Assembly: GCA_944363555.1 (NCBI GenBank)
Contig: CALVUL010000028.1
Location: forward strand, 1 to 34,111
Origin: an uncultured Clostridia bacterium
Lineage (GTDB): Bacteria > Bacillota > Clostridia > Christensenellales > Borkfalkiaceae
Length of the DNA: 34,111 nucleotides
Reading direction: 5' to 3'
Position 1 is the stretch's first letter. The number at the start of each line of letters is the position of its first letter. Both the position numbers and the translations under genes were made by a program. The notes beneath the pieces were generated by a model. That model was given only the letters and a program-made list of their open reading frames with translations. It was not told the origin of the DNA and did not search any database. Shown one piece after another: positions 13,912 to 25,629 of this stretch.

Positions 13912-13966
13912 ATATATGCCCGTTTGCGGGCTCGAAATCATAAATTATTTTTGGAGGATAGAGTTA

Positions 13967-17488
<3,522 letters not shown>

Positions 17489-17506
17489 TTTTTCCGAAAA
17501 ACGCAA

Positions 17507-17548
17507 CGCGCCCGACGGCGAAATTTCGCCGTCGGGCGCGTTTTTTTT
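17507..17548 (+). terminator. Strong terminator after nifJ
   Basis: Perfect palindrome with two 17-nt arms (17507-17523, 17524-17540) followed by eight T (17541-17548). Confidence 0.95.
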
Positions 17549-17557
17549 CTTTTCCTG

Positions 17558-17586
17558 TTGACAAAACGCCCGTTTTGCCGCAAAAT
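17558..17586 (+). promoter_or_regulatory. Promoter of the sigma-factor operon
   Basis: TTGACA (17558-17563), 17-bp spacer, CAAAAT (17581-17586). A palindrome CAAAAC-N4-GTTTTG (17562-17577) fills most of the spacer, a possible operator. Confidence 0.6.
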
Positions 17587-17604
17587 AGAACGTAAGGAAC
17601 GTTT

Positions 17605-18156
17605 ATGAGCGAACTTTCGGCAAAAATCGCGGAACTTCTGTTCCGCCTCCATCGCGGCGACGAAAACGCCCTCGACGAGATTCTGCGCCTTGCCGGCGGC
17701 AGAATGCTCGCGCTCGCCTTAAGCATAACCAAAAACCGCGCCGACGCCGAAGACGCGGTGCAGACGGCGTTTATCAAGATCGTGCAGGCCTCCGGCAAAT
17801 TCCGCGGCGGCAACGGCTACGGCTTCGTCATGAAGATCACGCAAAACGCCGCGCTGGATCTTTTAAAAAGCCGCGGCAGGAGGGCGGAAGTCTGCATAGA
17901 CGATTTCTTTTCCCTTTCCTCTTCTGAAGGTTACGACGAGGAAAACATCCTTTCCGCCCTGACCTTGGAACAGGCGATCGGCCGCCTGCCCGTATACGGA
18001 AAAACGCTGATCTATTACCGCTATTATATGGATATGACGGTGCGCGAGATCGCCGCAAAAACGGGAAAAAGCAAATCGCAGATCCAGCGCGATCTGGAAG
18101 AAACGGAAAAAACTTTGAAAAATTTACTTGCTGAGGGGGACAAACGAACTTTTTAA
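17605..18156 (+). CDS. ECF-type RNA polymerase sigma factor
   Basis: 183 residues. Region 2 (about 25-95) includes the -10 recognition helix LSITKNRADAEDAVQTAF, and region 4 (about 120-175) includes the -35 recognition HTH around MTVREIAAKTGKSKSQIQRDL. Regions 1 and 3 are absent, which defines the ECF group. AAGGA precedes the ATG. It is followed after 20 nt by a single-pass membrane protein, the usual arrangement with an anti-sigma factor, and then by a VWA lipoprotein. It probably controls an extracytoplasmic response that includes these genes; the signal is unknown. Confidence 0.92.
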   Translation: MSELSAKIAELLFRLHRGDENALDEILRLAGGRMLALALSITKNRADAEDAVQTAFIKIVQASGKFRGGNGYGFVMKITQNAALDLLKSRGRRAEVCIDDFFSLSSSEGYDEENILSALTLEQAIGRLPVYGKTLIYYRYYMDMTVREIAAKTGKSKSQIQRDLEETEKTLKNLLAEGDKRTF

Positions 18157-18176
18157 ATCGTTGATATATAGAGAAG

Positions 18177-18887
18177 ATGAAAAAAGACGCGTATATCGAA
18201 AATTTAATGCAGGATTATTTTGACGGCACGCTTGCGGATCCTTCCCTCGTGCTGCCGGCAAAACGCGTCCTCGCGCAAAGGAAAAAGACGAAACGGCCGT
18301 TTTATCTGAAAATCGGGGCGGCGGTCTCTTTCGCGTGCGTTCTTCTGATCGTCGCCGTATCCGTCGGGCTTTTCGGCAGAAACATCGGCGGAAACGCTCC
18401 GGAATCCGACGGTTCTTCCCCCGCCGCGCCGTCTGCCGTTTACACGGCGGCTTCCCTCGACGTTGCCCGCAGCGATTATACGTCGCTCGGCGATCTGTAT
18501 CCCGAAGCCTTCGCGCCGTTCCGGATCTTAGAGACCTCCTCCCACGCGCAGGCGGAATATTTTGCCTACACGGATAAGGCAAGCGGCGATCTGATGTATG
18601 CGGAGATCCGCGCCAAGATCCTCACTTCCGACGGGATGACGGACGCCGTGATCCGCGTCGAATTCGCCGAAGGCGCGACCTACGAGGGATTCAACGGCTA
18701 TTACGAATTGGAAAACGTGCGGTCTTTCGGCGGCAACAACGTGTTTTACGAAACGCATTTTCAAGACGCGGAATGGGTTTCCTGCGGCTATTTCGAAGAA
18801 TACGGCGCAAGGTATTTTATCGACGTTACTTCCCCCGACGAGGACAGTTTAAATAATCTTCTTTCCTTTTTCTTCGGCAGAATCTGA
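18177..18887 (+). CDS. Putative membrane anti-sigma factor
   Basis: 236 residues. Residues 1-40 are cytoplasmic and basic, 43-66 form one transmembrane helix, and 67-236 form an extracytoplasmic domain starting with a Ser/Pro-rich linker. No zinc-binding anti-sigma motif (HxxxCxxC) is present. The assignment as anti-sigma factor rests on position directly behind an ECF sigma gene and on topology; the family is not recognised. AGAGAAG precedes the ATG. The C-terminal domain has a SPDEDSLNNLLSFFFG ending. Confidence 0.6.
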   Translation: MKKDAYIENLMQDYFDGTLADPSLVLPAKRVLAQRKKTKRPFYLKIGAAVSFACVLLIVAVSVGLFGRNIGGNAPESDGSSPAAPSAVYTAASLDVARSDYTSLGDLYPEAFAPFRILETSSHAQAEYFAYTDKASGDLMYAEIRAKILTSDGMTDAVIRVEFAEGATYEGFNGYYELENVRSFGGNNVFYETHFQDAEWVSCGYFEEYGARYFIDVTSPDEDSLNNLLSFFFGRI

Positions 18888-18995
18888 CGGCGCCGGCGGA
18901 AAAACAGAAAAATTTCGGAAAAATTTAAAAATCACGGGACAAAAGGGGTTCGCCCGCCGTTGTATAGGTGAAAACGTTCCGAGGAGGGAAAAAAA

Positions 18996-20468
18996 ATGAA
19001 GAAAATAACGGCTGTTTTTGCGGCGACGCTGGCGGGGCTCACGCTCTTTACGGGGTGCGCGGGGTCCCCGCCGAAGGGATCGGAAAGCTTTCTCTTCCCG
19101 GAAGAGGAAGGCGTTTACGATTACGAAAGCGTAACGGAACAACCATTTTACGAAACGGCGGAAAAAAGCGAGCACTTTTTCACGCTGGACAGAAACACCG
19201 CCAACTATTCCATGATTCGGCGGCAGATCAACGAAAACGTAAGGGTGCAGCCCGATTCCGTACGGGCGGAAGAACTCATCAACTATTTCGATTACGATTA
19301 CGCCGCTCCCGAAGAAGGGGAAAATTTGAAAACTTCCACGTTTCTCTTCCCCTGCCCGTGGAACGAAGAACACTATCTGATGAACATAGGCGTGAAAACC
19401 GAACAAATCGAAATCGACGCCCGCGCCGCGAATTACGTATTTTTGATCGACGTTTCCGGTTCGATGCAGGGGGAGGACCGCATCGGGCTCGTCAAAAAAT
19501 CCTTAAACATCCTTACGAACTCTTTGACGGAAAAGGACAGGATCGCCCTCGTAACCTACGCTTCCGGCGTGAAAACGGTGCTCGATTCCACTCCCGCGGA
19601 CGAAAAGGGCAAAGAAAAGATCCTGCGCGCGATCGACAATCTGAAGGCGGGCGGCTCCACTTTCGGCAGCGGCGGCATCGAACGGGCATATTCCGTCGCC
19701 TACGATAACCGCATCGTCAACGGCAACAACCGCGTGATCATGATGAGCGACGGCGATTTCAACGTAGGGATCACCGGCGGCGGATCGCTTTCCGAATTCA
19801 TCGCCGAAAAGGCGGAAAGCGGCATCTACCTTTCCGTGCTCGGTTTCGGCATGGGCAACACGCGGGATTCTATTTTGGAAAAACTGGCGAAAAACGGCAA
19901 CGGCAATTACGCTTATATCGACAACGAAACGGAGGCGAAAAAGGTCTTTGAACGGGAACTCGACGGCATGCTGATCACCGTGGCGAAAGACGCGAAAGCC
20001 GGCGTTACGTTCAACGCCGATACGGTGGAAAAATACCGCCCCGTCGGTTACGACACCAAACTCATTTCGGAAGAACAGTTCAACGACCCCGATACCGACG
20101 CGGGGGAAATCGGCTCGAATCTCTGCGTGAGCATTCTCTACGAAATCGAACTTACTCAAAATGCAGCCGAGGGTATGCGCCTTGCCGACGTGGAGATCCG
20201 CTATAAGGACGCGGACGGCGAAAACGCCGACAGAACGGAAACGAACTATATCGATTATCTGCCCAACCCGACAAACGACACGGCGTTTATCTCCTGCGTG
20301 GCGGAATTCGCCTTGATTCTGCGCGATTCCGAATACAAGGGAAAAGCGAATTTAAGCGACGTCGCCGCGCGGCTCGACGCTCTCGGCGAATACCTCGCCG
20401 CGGACGAACTGAAAGCGGAATTCAAAACCATCGTCGAAAAAGCCGTCCGTTCGGAATTGTACGGCTGA
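18996..20468 (+). CDS. VWA-domain lipoprotein (YfbK-like)
   Basis: 490 residues. Signal peptide with lipobox FTGC, so Cys21 is probably lipidated. An N-terminal segment (about 50-130, TLDRNTANYSMIRR and ELINYFDYDY) matches the conserved lead of YfbK-type VWA proteins. The von Willebrand A domain (about 145-330) has a complete MIDAS: Asp152, Ser154, Ser156 (DVSGSM), Thr222 and Asp252 (SDGD). A C-terminal DUF3520-like part follows. The role is metal-dependent ligand binding at the outer membrane face; the ligand is unknown. GGAGGG precedes the ATG at 18996. It lies 108 nt after the putative anti-sigma gene and is convergent with the SLOG gene. It may be a target of the adjacent sigma factor. 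Confidence 0.88.
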   Translation: MKKITAVFAATLAGLTLFTGCAGSPPKGSESFLFPEEEGVYDYESVTEQPFYETAEKSEHFFTLDRNTANYSMIRRQINENVRVQPDSVRAEELINYFDYDYAAPEEGENLKTSTFLFPCPWNEEHYLMNIGVKTEQIEIDARAANYVFLIDVSGSMQGEDRIGLVKKSLNILTNSLTEKDRIALVTYASGVKTVLDSTPADEKGKEKILRAIDNLKAGGSTFGSGGIERAYSVAYDNRIVNGNNRVIMMSDGDFNVGITGGGSLSEFIAEKAESGIYLSVLGFGMGNTRDSILEKLAKNGNGNYAYIDNETEAKKVFERELDGMLITVAKDAKAGVTFNADTVEKYRPVGYDTKLISEEQFNDPDTDAGEIGSNLCVSILYEIELTQNAAEGMRLADVEIRYKDADGENADRTETNYIDYLPNPTNDTAFISCVAEFALILRDSEYKGKANLSDVAARLDALGEYLAADELKAEFKTIVEKAVRSELYG

Positions 20469-20503
20469 TTTATCCGTTTGTTTCAATTTAATATCGTTCA
20501 TGC

Positions 20504-20543
20504 AAAAACCGTTCGCAATCATTTGACTGCGAACGGTTTTTTT
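20504..20543. terminator. Bidirectional terminator between VWA and SLOG genes
   Basis: CCGTTCGCA/TGCGAACGG stem (20509-20517, 20528-20536) flanked by five A and seven T; functional for both convergent genes. Confidence 0.9.
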
Positions 20544-21018
20544 ATACGTAAACGATCTTTCTTTCCTTTTCCCGCGCGTAGCGCACGGTATAGTACGTGC
20601 CGCCGAAACGGCGTTTTAAATACGCCACGAGCGTGCCGGCGCGGTCCACCATATAACGGTTTCTTTCGTGCATGCAGTAGGGGGTATAGGTTTCGGAAAG
20701 CACGACGATTTCGTCCAATAAAGAACACATCTCTCGATAAAAATCCCTGTCTTCTTTGTTCCACTTTTCGCTCTGCCCGCGGAAGGGCGCGCAGCCGACA
20801 AGGCGGATGCAATACTTCTTTTTCAATTCGTAAAGGATTTTGAAACACACCGTATCGAACCCCGTGGCGAGACCGAGATAAAAGGTGTCTATCCCGCCTT
20901 CGATGAGCGTTTCAAAGGTTTTTTTCAGTTTGTCCCCGTCGATCCCGTAAAAAAGCGCCCTGTGCCCCGTTACCGCGGCGGCGCGGGAAATATCGGTTGC
21001 TTGATTTTCGTCCGTCAT
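20542..21018 (-). CDS. SLOG-family protein (DUF1273/YpsA-like)
   Basis: 158 residues. VTGHRALF near residue 16 and GLATGFDTVCFKILYEL near residue 49 match the Rossmann-like SLOG fold of YpsA/DUF1273 proteins, which are thought to bind nucleotide-derived ligands. GCAPFRGQSEKW and a C-terminal basic tail follow. The biological role of the family is poorly known. The ATG overlaps the rsmG stop by 4 nt (ATGA), so it is co-translated with rsmG. It ends at the bidirectional terminator. Confidence 0.8.
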   Translation of the reverse strand: MTDENQATDISRAAAVTGHRALFYGIDGDKLKKTFETLIEGGIDTFYLGLATGFDTVCFKILYELKKKYCIRLVGCAPFRGQSEKWNKEDRDFYREMCSLLDEIVVLSETYTPYCMHERNRYMVDRAGTLVAYLKRRFGGTYYTVRYAREKERKIVYV

Positions 21019-21692
21019 AGCGGGTTTTTACGCTCCTTTCCCTTTCCGCGGGGGTATGCCGCGGGGGTATTTTCGATCTTTTCGATAAAAACGATTTCCC
21101 TTTTCGCCCCTTCCAGTAAAAAATTTTCCGTTTTTTTAAACCTGCCGCCGAGGATCTTCACGGCGTTTTCCGCTTTTTTTATCTCCTCTGCGGCGTCCCC
21201 TTTATAAGCGACGAAAACGCCCCCTTTTTTTACGAAAGGGAGGCAGTATTCCGCAAGCGTGTCGAGCCGCGCCACCGCACGGGCGGTAACGGTATCGAAA
21301 CTTTCCCTTAACGCCCCTTTCGCGTTCTCTTCCGCCCTGCCCTGAAGGACGGTTACGTTTTTAAGATCCAGAAGACTTGCCGCCGCCCGCAGAAAGGCGC
21401 ATTTTTTCCCCGTCGCTTCCAGCAGCGTGAAAGATATATCCTCCCTTGCCACGGCGAGAGGGATCGCCGGCATGCCGCCGCCGCTGCCCACGTCGAGAAG
21501 TTTTCCGCTTTTCAACATATCCACAATCAATAAACTGTCGGCGAAATGTTTACAATAAACGTCCCTCTCCTCCGTCAGCGCAGTCAGGTTATACTTGGCG
21601 TTTTCCTCTTTCAGAAAGAAAAAAAACCGCCTCAGTTTATCTTTCTGCACCCGATTCAAGGCGATGTTATAAGCGTCGAAAATTTCATCCAT
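21015..21692 (-). CDS. rsmG: 16S rRNA (guanine527-N7)-methyltransferase
   Basis: 225 residues. It adds the m7G527 of 16S rRNA using S-adenosylmethionine. The SAM-binding motif LDVGSGGGMPAIPLA lies at about 66-80, KYNLTALTE and HFADSLLIVDML are the conserved N-terminal block, and ITARAVARL-like TARAVARLDTL follows. The gene is often found near the replication origin in Firmicutes. Here it is the first minus-strand gene on the left of the origin-like region and is coupled to the SLOG gene. A C-terminal basic extension of about 12 residues is unremarkable. Confidence 0.96.
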   Translation of the reverse strand: MDEIFDAYNIALNRVQKDKLRRFFFFLKEENAKYNLTALTEERDVYCKHFADSLLIVDMLKSGKLLDVGSGGGMPAIPLAVAREDISFTLLEATGKKCAFLRAAASLLDLKNVTVLQGRAEENAKGALRESFDTVTARAVARLDTLAEYCLPFVKKGGVFVAYKGDAAEEIKKAENAVKILGGRFKKTENFLLEGAKREIVFIEKIENTPAAYPRGKGKERKNPL

Positions 21693-22102
21693 AAAGAGAT
21701 TTTAACATAAAAAAGAAAATTATACAACTTTTCGTGAAACTATCCACAAAACTTTTCATACTTTCCTTTTTTCCGCGCCTTTCTTAAAATTTTCCCTTTG
21801 TTTTTTCGTTTTTATAAAAGGAATTTTTCTTTCTTTGCCTTTATCCATACCGTTTTACAGGCGATACGCAAAAGATTATACACAGTAAAAACGCAAGAAA
21901 GAAACTTGTCCTTTTACGGCTTATCCATATGTTCACAACGCCTATTATGAATACGATACCGAATTTAAAAACAAAAAGAAAATCTTTACTTCCCTTCGTC
22001 CGGCAAAAAAAGATGAAAACTGCGGCGGTTTTTATTGATTTTTTTCGATTTTTCCTATATAATGTTATCAAAAGAGAAAAAGGCGAAACGGCGGATAAAA
22101 TT
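21693..22102. other. oriC: Candidate replication origin (oriC) between rsmG and dnaN
   Basis: 410 AT-rich bases between divergent rsmG and dnaN. DnaA-box-like 9-mers, all in the same orientation: CTATCCACA (21740-21748), TTATCCATA (21841-21849), TTATACACA (21876-21884), TTATCCATA (21921-21929) and the weaker ATGTTCACA (21929-21937). The third fits TTATNCACA exactly. AT-rich tracts at 21760-21840 and 22030-22065 could unwind. Most genes left of it are on the minus strand and most on the right on the plus strand, as expected for bidirectional replication. dnaA itself is absent from the window. Confidence 0.65.
22035..22063 (+). promoter_or_regulatory. dnaN promoter
   Basis: TTGATT (22035-22040), 17-bp spacer, TATAAT (22058-22063), 39 nt before the ATG. 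Confidence 0.7.
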
Positions 22103-23206
22103 ATGAAGATTGTTTGCGACGGACTCGATTTATCGGATGCCGTGCTCAAAGTGAGCAAGGCGCTGGGCGTAAAAAAGGCAAATCCCGTTTTAGAAGGTAT
22201 TTTTTTGAAAGCCAAAGGGGACGAGCTTACCCTCGTCGCCACGGATACGGAACTCACCATCGAAAAGACCGTCCGCGCGGAAGTGATGATGGAAGGCGAA
22301 ACGGTGGTAACCGGTAAGTATTTTTCGGAATTTGTGAAAAAACTGGAAAACGAACAGGTGGAACTTTCGCTGACGGAAGAAAACCTGCTGAAAATCAAAT
22401 ATTCCGATTCCGAAAGCGAAATGCAGTGTTTCCCCGCGGAGGAATTTCCCAAGACCGACAAGAAGGTGGACGAGAATTTCTTCGTGATGAAACAAAGCGA
22501 TTTCAAACGCCTTGTCAACATGACGATCTTTTCCTGTTCGCAGGACGACAGCCGCCCCATTTTAAAAGGCGTTTTGTTCGAGATCGCCAACGCCCGCGTT
22601 ACGGCTGTGGCGCTCGACGGGTTCCGTTTAGCCCTCGCCCGCGCGGACGTGAGCGGTTTTTCCGCCGATATGAAGGCGATCATTCCTTCCCGCACCCTCG
22701 GGGAGATCGTACGGCTTTTGGATAACGACGAGAGCGATATAAAGATCACACTGAATAAAAACACCCTGATGGTGGAAAACGGGGGCACGATCCTTCTATC
22801 CCGCCTTCTGGAAGGGGAGTTTATCAACTATAAACAGATCATCCCTTCGGAGTTTATCACCAACGTGCGCGTCAACGCCAAAACGCTTTCCGCCAGCGTG
22901 GAAAGGGCGTCCGTCTTGGCGCGGACAGACCGCATCAGCATCGTGAAATTCGACATCAAGGAAAACCTTTTGTTCGTCATCGCAAAAAGCGAGGTCGGCA
23001 ACGTCAACGAGCCGGTGCCCGTCAATATGGAAGGGAAGGACGTTCTGATCGCCTTCAACTCCAAATACATCACGGAATTTTTGAGGATCTGCGAGGACGA
23101 GTTCATCGCCGTTCACTTGAATTCCCCCATCGCGCCGTGCGTGATCAAGCCGGTTTCGGGCGATAATTACCTGTATTTGGTGCTGCCGGTGAGAATTAAC
23201 GCGTAA
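22103..23206 (+). CDS. dnaN: DNA polymerase III beta sliding clamp
   Basis: 367 residues, the normal size. Three clamp domains of about 120 residues each. MKIVCDG at the start, KGDELTLVATDTELTIE, DDSRPILKGVLFE and LDGFRLALA are conserved, and the C-terminal VLPVRI motif ends the protein. The clamp tethers DNA polymerase III to DNA. The ATG at 22103 is used; a longer frame from 21929 would run through the origin-like region and has no homology. The ribosome-binding site is weak. dnaA, usually upstream, is not here; rpmH follows 75 nt downstream. Confidence 0.97.
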   Translation: MKIVCDGLDLSDAVLKVSKALGVKKANPVLEGIFLKAKGDELTLVATDTELTIEKTVRAEVMMEGETVVTGKYFSEFVKKLENEQVELSLTEENLLKIKYSDSESEMQCFPAEEFPKTDKKVDENFFVMKQSDFKRLVNMTIFSCSQDDSRPILKGVLFEIANARVTAVALDGFRLALARADVSGFSADMKAIIPSRTLGEIVRLLDNDESDIKITLNKNTLMVENGGTILLSRLLEGEFINYKQIIPSEFITNVRVNAKTLSASVERASVLARTDRISIVKFDIKENLLFVIAKSEVGNVNEPVPVNMEGKDVLIAFNSKYITEFLRICEDEFIAVHLNSPIAPCVIKPVSGDNYLYLVLPVRINA

Positions 23207-23211
23207 AAACG

Positions 23212-23240
23212 TTGACAAAGCCGTTAATTTTTAATATAAT
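23212..23240 (+). promoter_or_regulatory. rpmH promoter
   Basis: TTGACA (23212-23217), 17-bp spacer, TATAAT (23235-23240): perfect consensus. It begins 6 nt after the dnaN stop codon. Confidence 0.88.
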
Positions 23241-23281
23241 TAAAAAACGCTGAAAAGAAAAAACAAAAAGAGGATAACGAT

Positions 23282-23416
23282 ATGAAAAGGACCTATCAGC
23301 CCAAAAAAAGACAGAGAAGCAAAGTGCACGGTTTTCGCAAAAGGATGAAAACCAAGAGCGGAAGGAACGTTTTAAAAAGAAGGCGCAATAAGGGCCGCCA
23401 TAAGCTTTCCGCGTAA
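23282..23416 (+). CDS. rpmH: 50S ribosomal protein L34
   Basis: 44 residues. [12 protein letters not shown] at the start, [16 protein letters not shown] in the middle and [12 protein letters not shown] at the end are the L34 signature. AGAGGA precedes the ATG. L34 is a component of the large ribosomal subunit. It heads the rpmH-rnpA-yidD-yidC-jag operon and has a consensus promoter. Confidence 0.97.
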   Translation: MKRTYQPKKRQRSKVHGFRKRMKTKSGRNVLKRRRNKGRHKLSA

Positions 23417-23428
23417 AAAGGTAACGAT

Positions 23429-23776
23429 TTGGAATACAGATTAAAAAGAAGCGAGGATTTCGACAGGGTTTTCAAAAAAGGAACGAGGGTGTTTTCCGGC
23501 AGTCTTACGCTGATCTACTGCGCCGCCGATTCGTTGAAAGCGGGGTACGCCGTTGGAAAAAAACACGGCGGCAGCGTGAAGAGAAACAGAGTGAAACGTC
23601 TGCTGAGAGAATCATTCAGAAGTTACCTTCCCCGTCTTAAAAACGGCTTCTTTTTTGTTTTTATACCGAAAGTGAAAGAGGAGTATTCCTTAAAGACCTT
23701 CAAAAACGATATGGGTTACCTGTTTAAAAAAGCGGGGTTGATCGCCGATGAAAAAAATAGGAATCTTACTCATTAA
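23429..23776 (+). CDS. rnpA: Ribonuclease P protein component
   Basis: 115 residues. The RNR motif, KRNRVKRLLRESFR, follows GKKHGGSVKRN; LKRSEDFDRVFKKG is the usual N-terminus. With RNase P RNA it matures the 5' ends of tRNAs. The start is TTG at 23429, with AAAGG 8 nt upstream, 12 nt after rpmH. The 3' end overlaps yidD by 29 nt. Confidence 0.95.
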   Translation: MEYRLKRSEDFDRVFKKGTRVFSGSLTLIYCAADSLKAGYAVGKKHGGSVKRNRVKRLLRESFRSYLPRLKNGFFFVFIPKVKEEYSLKTFKNDMGYLFKKAGLIADEKNRNLTH

Positions 23777-23987
23777 ATTTTATCAAAAGTGCATCTCCCC
23801 CATGCTCGGCAGCAACTGCCGCTATACGCCCACGTGTTCCCAATACGCGCTCGAGGCGGTATTGAAACGCGGATTTTTTATCGGCTGCGCGCTGGCGGCG
23901 TGGCGCATATTGCGCTGCAATCCCTTCTCGAAAGGCGGTTTCGACAAGGTGCCCGATAAAAAAAGCGTGTTAAAGTGGGTCTACTGA
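23748..23987 (+). CDS. yidD: Membrane protein insertion efficiency factor YidD
   Basis: 79 residues. The family signature is clear: YQKCISPMLGSNCRYTPTCS, a C-terminal ILRCNPFSKGGFDKVP, and three conserved Cys. It is a small amphipathic membrane-associated protein that aids YidC-dependent insertion. It overlaps rnpA by 29 nt in a different frame and lies 18 nt before yidC, the standard order. Confidence 0.95.
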   Translation: MKKIGILLIKFYQKCISPMLGSNCRYTPTCSQYALEAVLKRGFFIGCALAAWRILRCNPFSKGGFDKVPDKKSVLKWVY

Positions 23988-24005
23988 ACCGTTAAGGAAC
24001 GTGAA

Positions 24006-25574
24006 ATGAACAATCTTTTGATCGCATATTTTTCTTTTACCGAGCCGGTGATAACGGGGCTGAACAGCTGGATCGCGTCTTTCATCAATCTTTTCCCCTC
24101 GATCGTGCTCGGCGTGGTGATGTTCACCCTCGCTTTGAAACTCATCACCTTTCCGCTGGATTTTTATTCCCGCGCGTCGATGCGGCGCAATTCGCTCAAA
24201 ATGGAGCAGATGCGGCCGGAACTGGAAAAACTGCAAAAACAGTACGCGGACGATAAGCAGACCTATCAGATGAAGATGGCGGCGCTCTATAAAAAAGAGG
24301 GCTATTCCATGTTCGGCGCATGCCTGCCGTCCATCATCACGCTGGTATTTTTTATCATCGTTTTGAACGCGTTCAACGCCTATTCCATCCATCAGAACGT
24401 AACGTATCTTTACAACATGAACACCGCGTTCAACTCCGTGGTGGACGACGGGCTTTTGGATGTGGAAGGTTACATCCGCCACGAAAACGGAAAAGTCATC
24501 ATCGACGACGCCGCGATCTACGAAGCGGCGAAGGAAAAAAACGGCGGTGAGATCGGCTCGGAGGAGATCGTTTTGGAAACCTCCCCCGCCCTGCGCGTAA
24601 AATACGAATTTTTCGCCGAACCGCAGGACGGAAACGCGGGCAGGGTAACGTATTTTACCGAAGGCGGATACATCGGCTTTCCCAAACACATCCGCGTAAA
24701 CGAAAGCGGCGGTTACTACTATGTAACGAGCACGAATTTCACCCTCGACGCGGAAGGATTCAAAGCGGCGGGGCTGGTAAACGAAGCCGGCAAGACCTTC
24801 GAGGTATATTATAACGAGGCGAAGGCGGAAGACGAGACCCTGACGGAAAGCGCCGCCATGGAAAAATTTTTCCTCGACGTGCAGCAGACCCGCGCGGCGG
24901 ATAAGTACCGCGAGGAAGAAGAGGGCTTTTTGTGGATCAAGAACATCTGGATGCCCGATACCCCCTTCCAGCACCCCGTGTACGGAAAGTACGAGGATTT
25001 TAACCAGAAATACAAACTGACCGACTGGGGCGCGGGCGATCCGGAACAGTATTATACGCTGACGGCGAAACTGGAAAAGGAAAAAGGAGAGGCGAACGGG
25101 TACTTTATCCTCGTCGTACTGACGGCGGGCGTTTCCTTTCTGACGCAGTGGGTGATGTCCCGCGGGCAGAAAGCGCAGATGGAACTGCAGAGCGTGGACG
25201 GGCAGGGCATGATGACGCAGAAAGTCATGATGTGGATGATGCCCATCATGATGGCGGTGTTTTCCTTCATGTACACGGCGGCGTTTTCCATCTACATCAT
25301 CATGAGTTCCTTAACGAGTTTACTGACCACGCTCCTGATCAACAAAGTCGTGGAAGTGCGCTTTAAAAAGCAGATGGAGGCGGAAGCGAACGGCACGGCG
25401 AAACCGAAACGCCGCGCGAAGGCGAAGGAAGTTTCCTCCACCGGCAGGGTGAAGGGAAGAGCGAGCAACAAAACGGATAAAGACAGCCGTATCGTGAAAA
25501 AAGTGGTGCTCGAACGGACTGAAAAAGGGCTCGATAACAGGAAAGAAGATCCTCGGGAAAACGAAGAAGAGTAA
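24006..25574 (+). CDS. yidC: Membrane protein insertase YidC/Oxa1 with large loop insertion
   Basis: 522 residues, much longer than typical Gram-positive YidC (about 250-300). Helix 1 is at about 25-52, helix 2 at about 104-127 and three more at about 365-450. The insertase core is recognisable: the cytoplasmic RPELEKLQKQYADDK hairpin, NIWMPDTPF before the later helices and the MMWMMPIMM helix. The hydrophilic-groove residue, Arg in most family members, is Lys45 (LKLITFP). Residues about 130-306 form an unusual extracytoplasmic insertion between helices 2 and 3, acidic and strand-rich. No lipobox is seen. The C-terminal tail (455-522) is Lys/Arg-rich then acidic. It inserts membrane proteins with or without SecYEG. 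It sits between yidD and jag as usual. Confidence 0.93.
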   Translation: MNNLLIAYFSFTEPVITGLNSWIASFINLFPSIVLGVVMFTLALKLITFPLDFYSRASMRRNSLKMEQMRPELEKLQKQYADDKQTYQMKMAALYKKEGYSMFGACLPSIITLVFFIIVLNAFNAYSIHQNVTYLYNMNTAFNSVVDDGLLDVEGYIRHENGKVIIDDAAIYEAAKEKNGGEIGSEEIVLETSPALRVKYEFFAEPQDGNAGRVTYFTEGGYIGFPKHIRVNESGGYYYVTSTNFTLDAEGFKAAGLVNEAGKTFEVYYNEAKAEDETLTESAAMEKFFLDVQQTRAADKYREEEEGFLWIKNIWMPDTPFQHPVYGKYEDFNQKYKLTDWGAGDPEQYYTLTAKLEKEKGEANGYFILVVLTAGVSFLTQWVMSRGQKAQMELQSVDGQGMMTQKVMMWMMPIMMAVFSFMYTAAFSIYIIMSSLTSLLTTLLINKVVEVRFKKQMEAEANGTAKPKRRAKAKEVSSTGRVKGRASNKTDKDSRIVKKVVLERTEKGLDNRKEDPRENEEE

Positions 25575-25629
25575 AAAAACGCGGAACGCGTTTTGTAAAT
25601 AGGCGGTAAAACCGCTACGGAGGAAGAAA

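Noticed and set aside
18888..18995. An ECF-type promoter before the VWA lipoprotein
   Set aside because: Several AAC- and GGGACA-like motifs are present but none pairs with a convincing -10 or repeats upstream of the sigma gene.
21841..22827. A 328-codon minus-strand frame across the origin-like region and dnaN
   Set aside because: Ser/Phe-rich product antisense to dnaN, no start signal, and it would cover the DnaA-box region.
23970..24974. A 334-codon minus-strand frame antisense to yidC
   Set aside because: Shadow of yidC codon bias; it has no start signal or recognisable domain.
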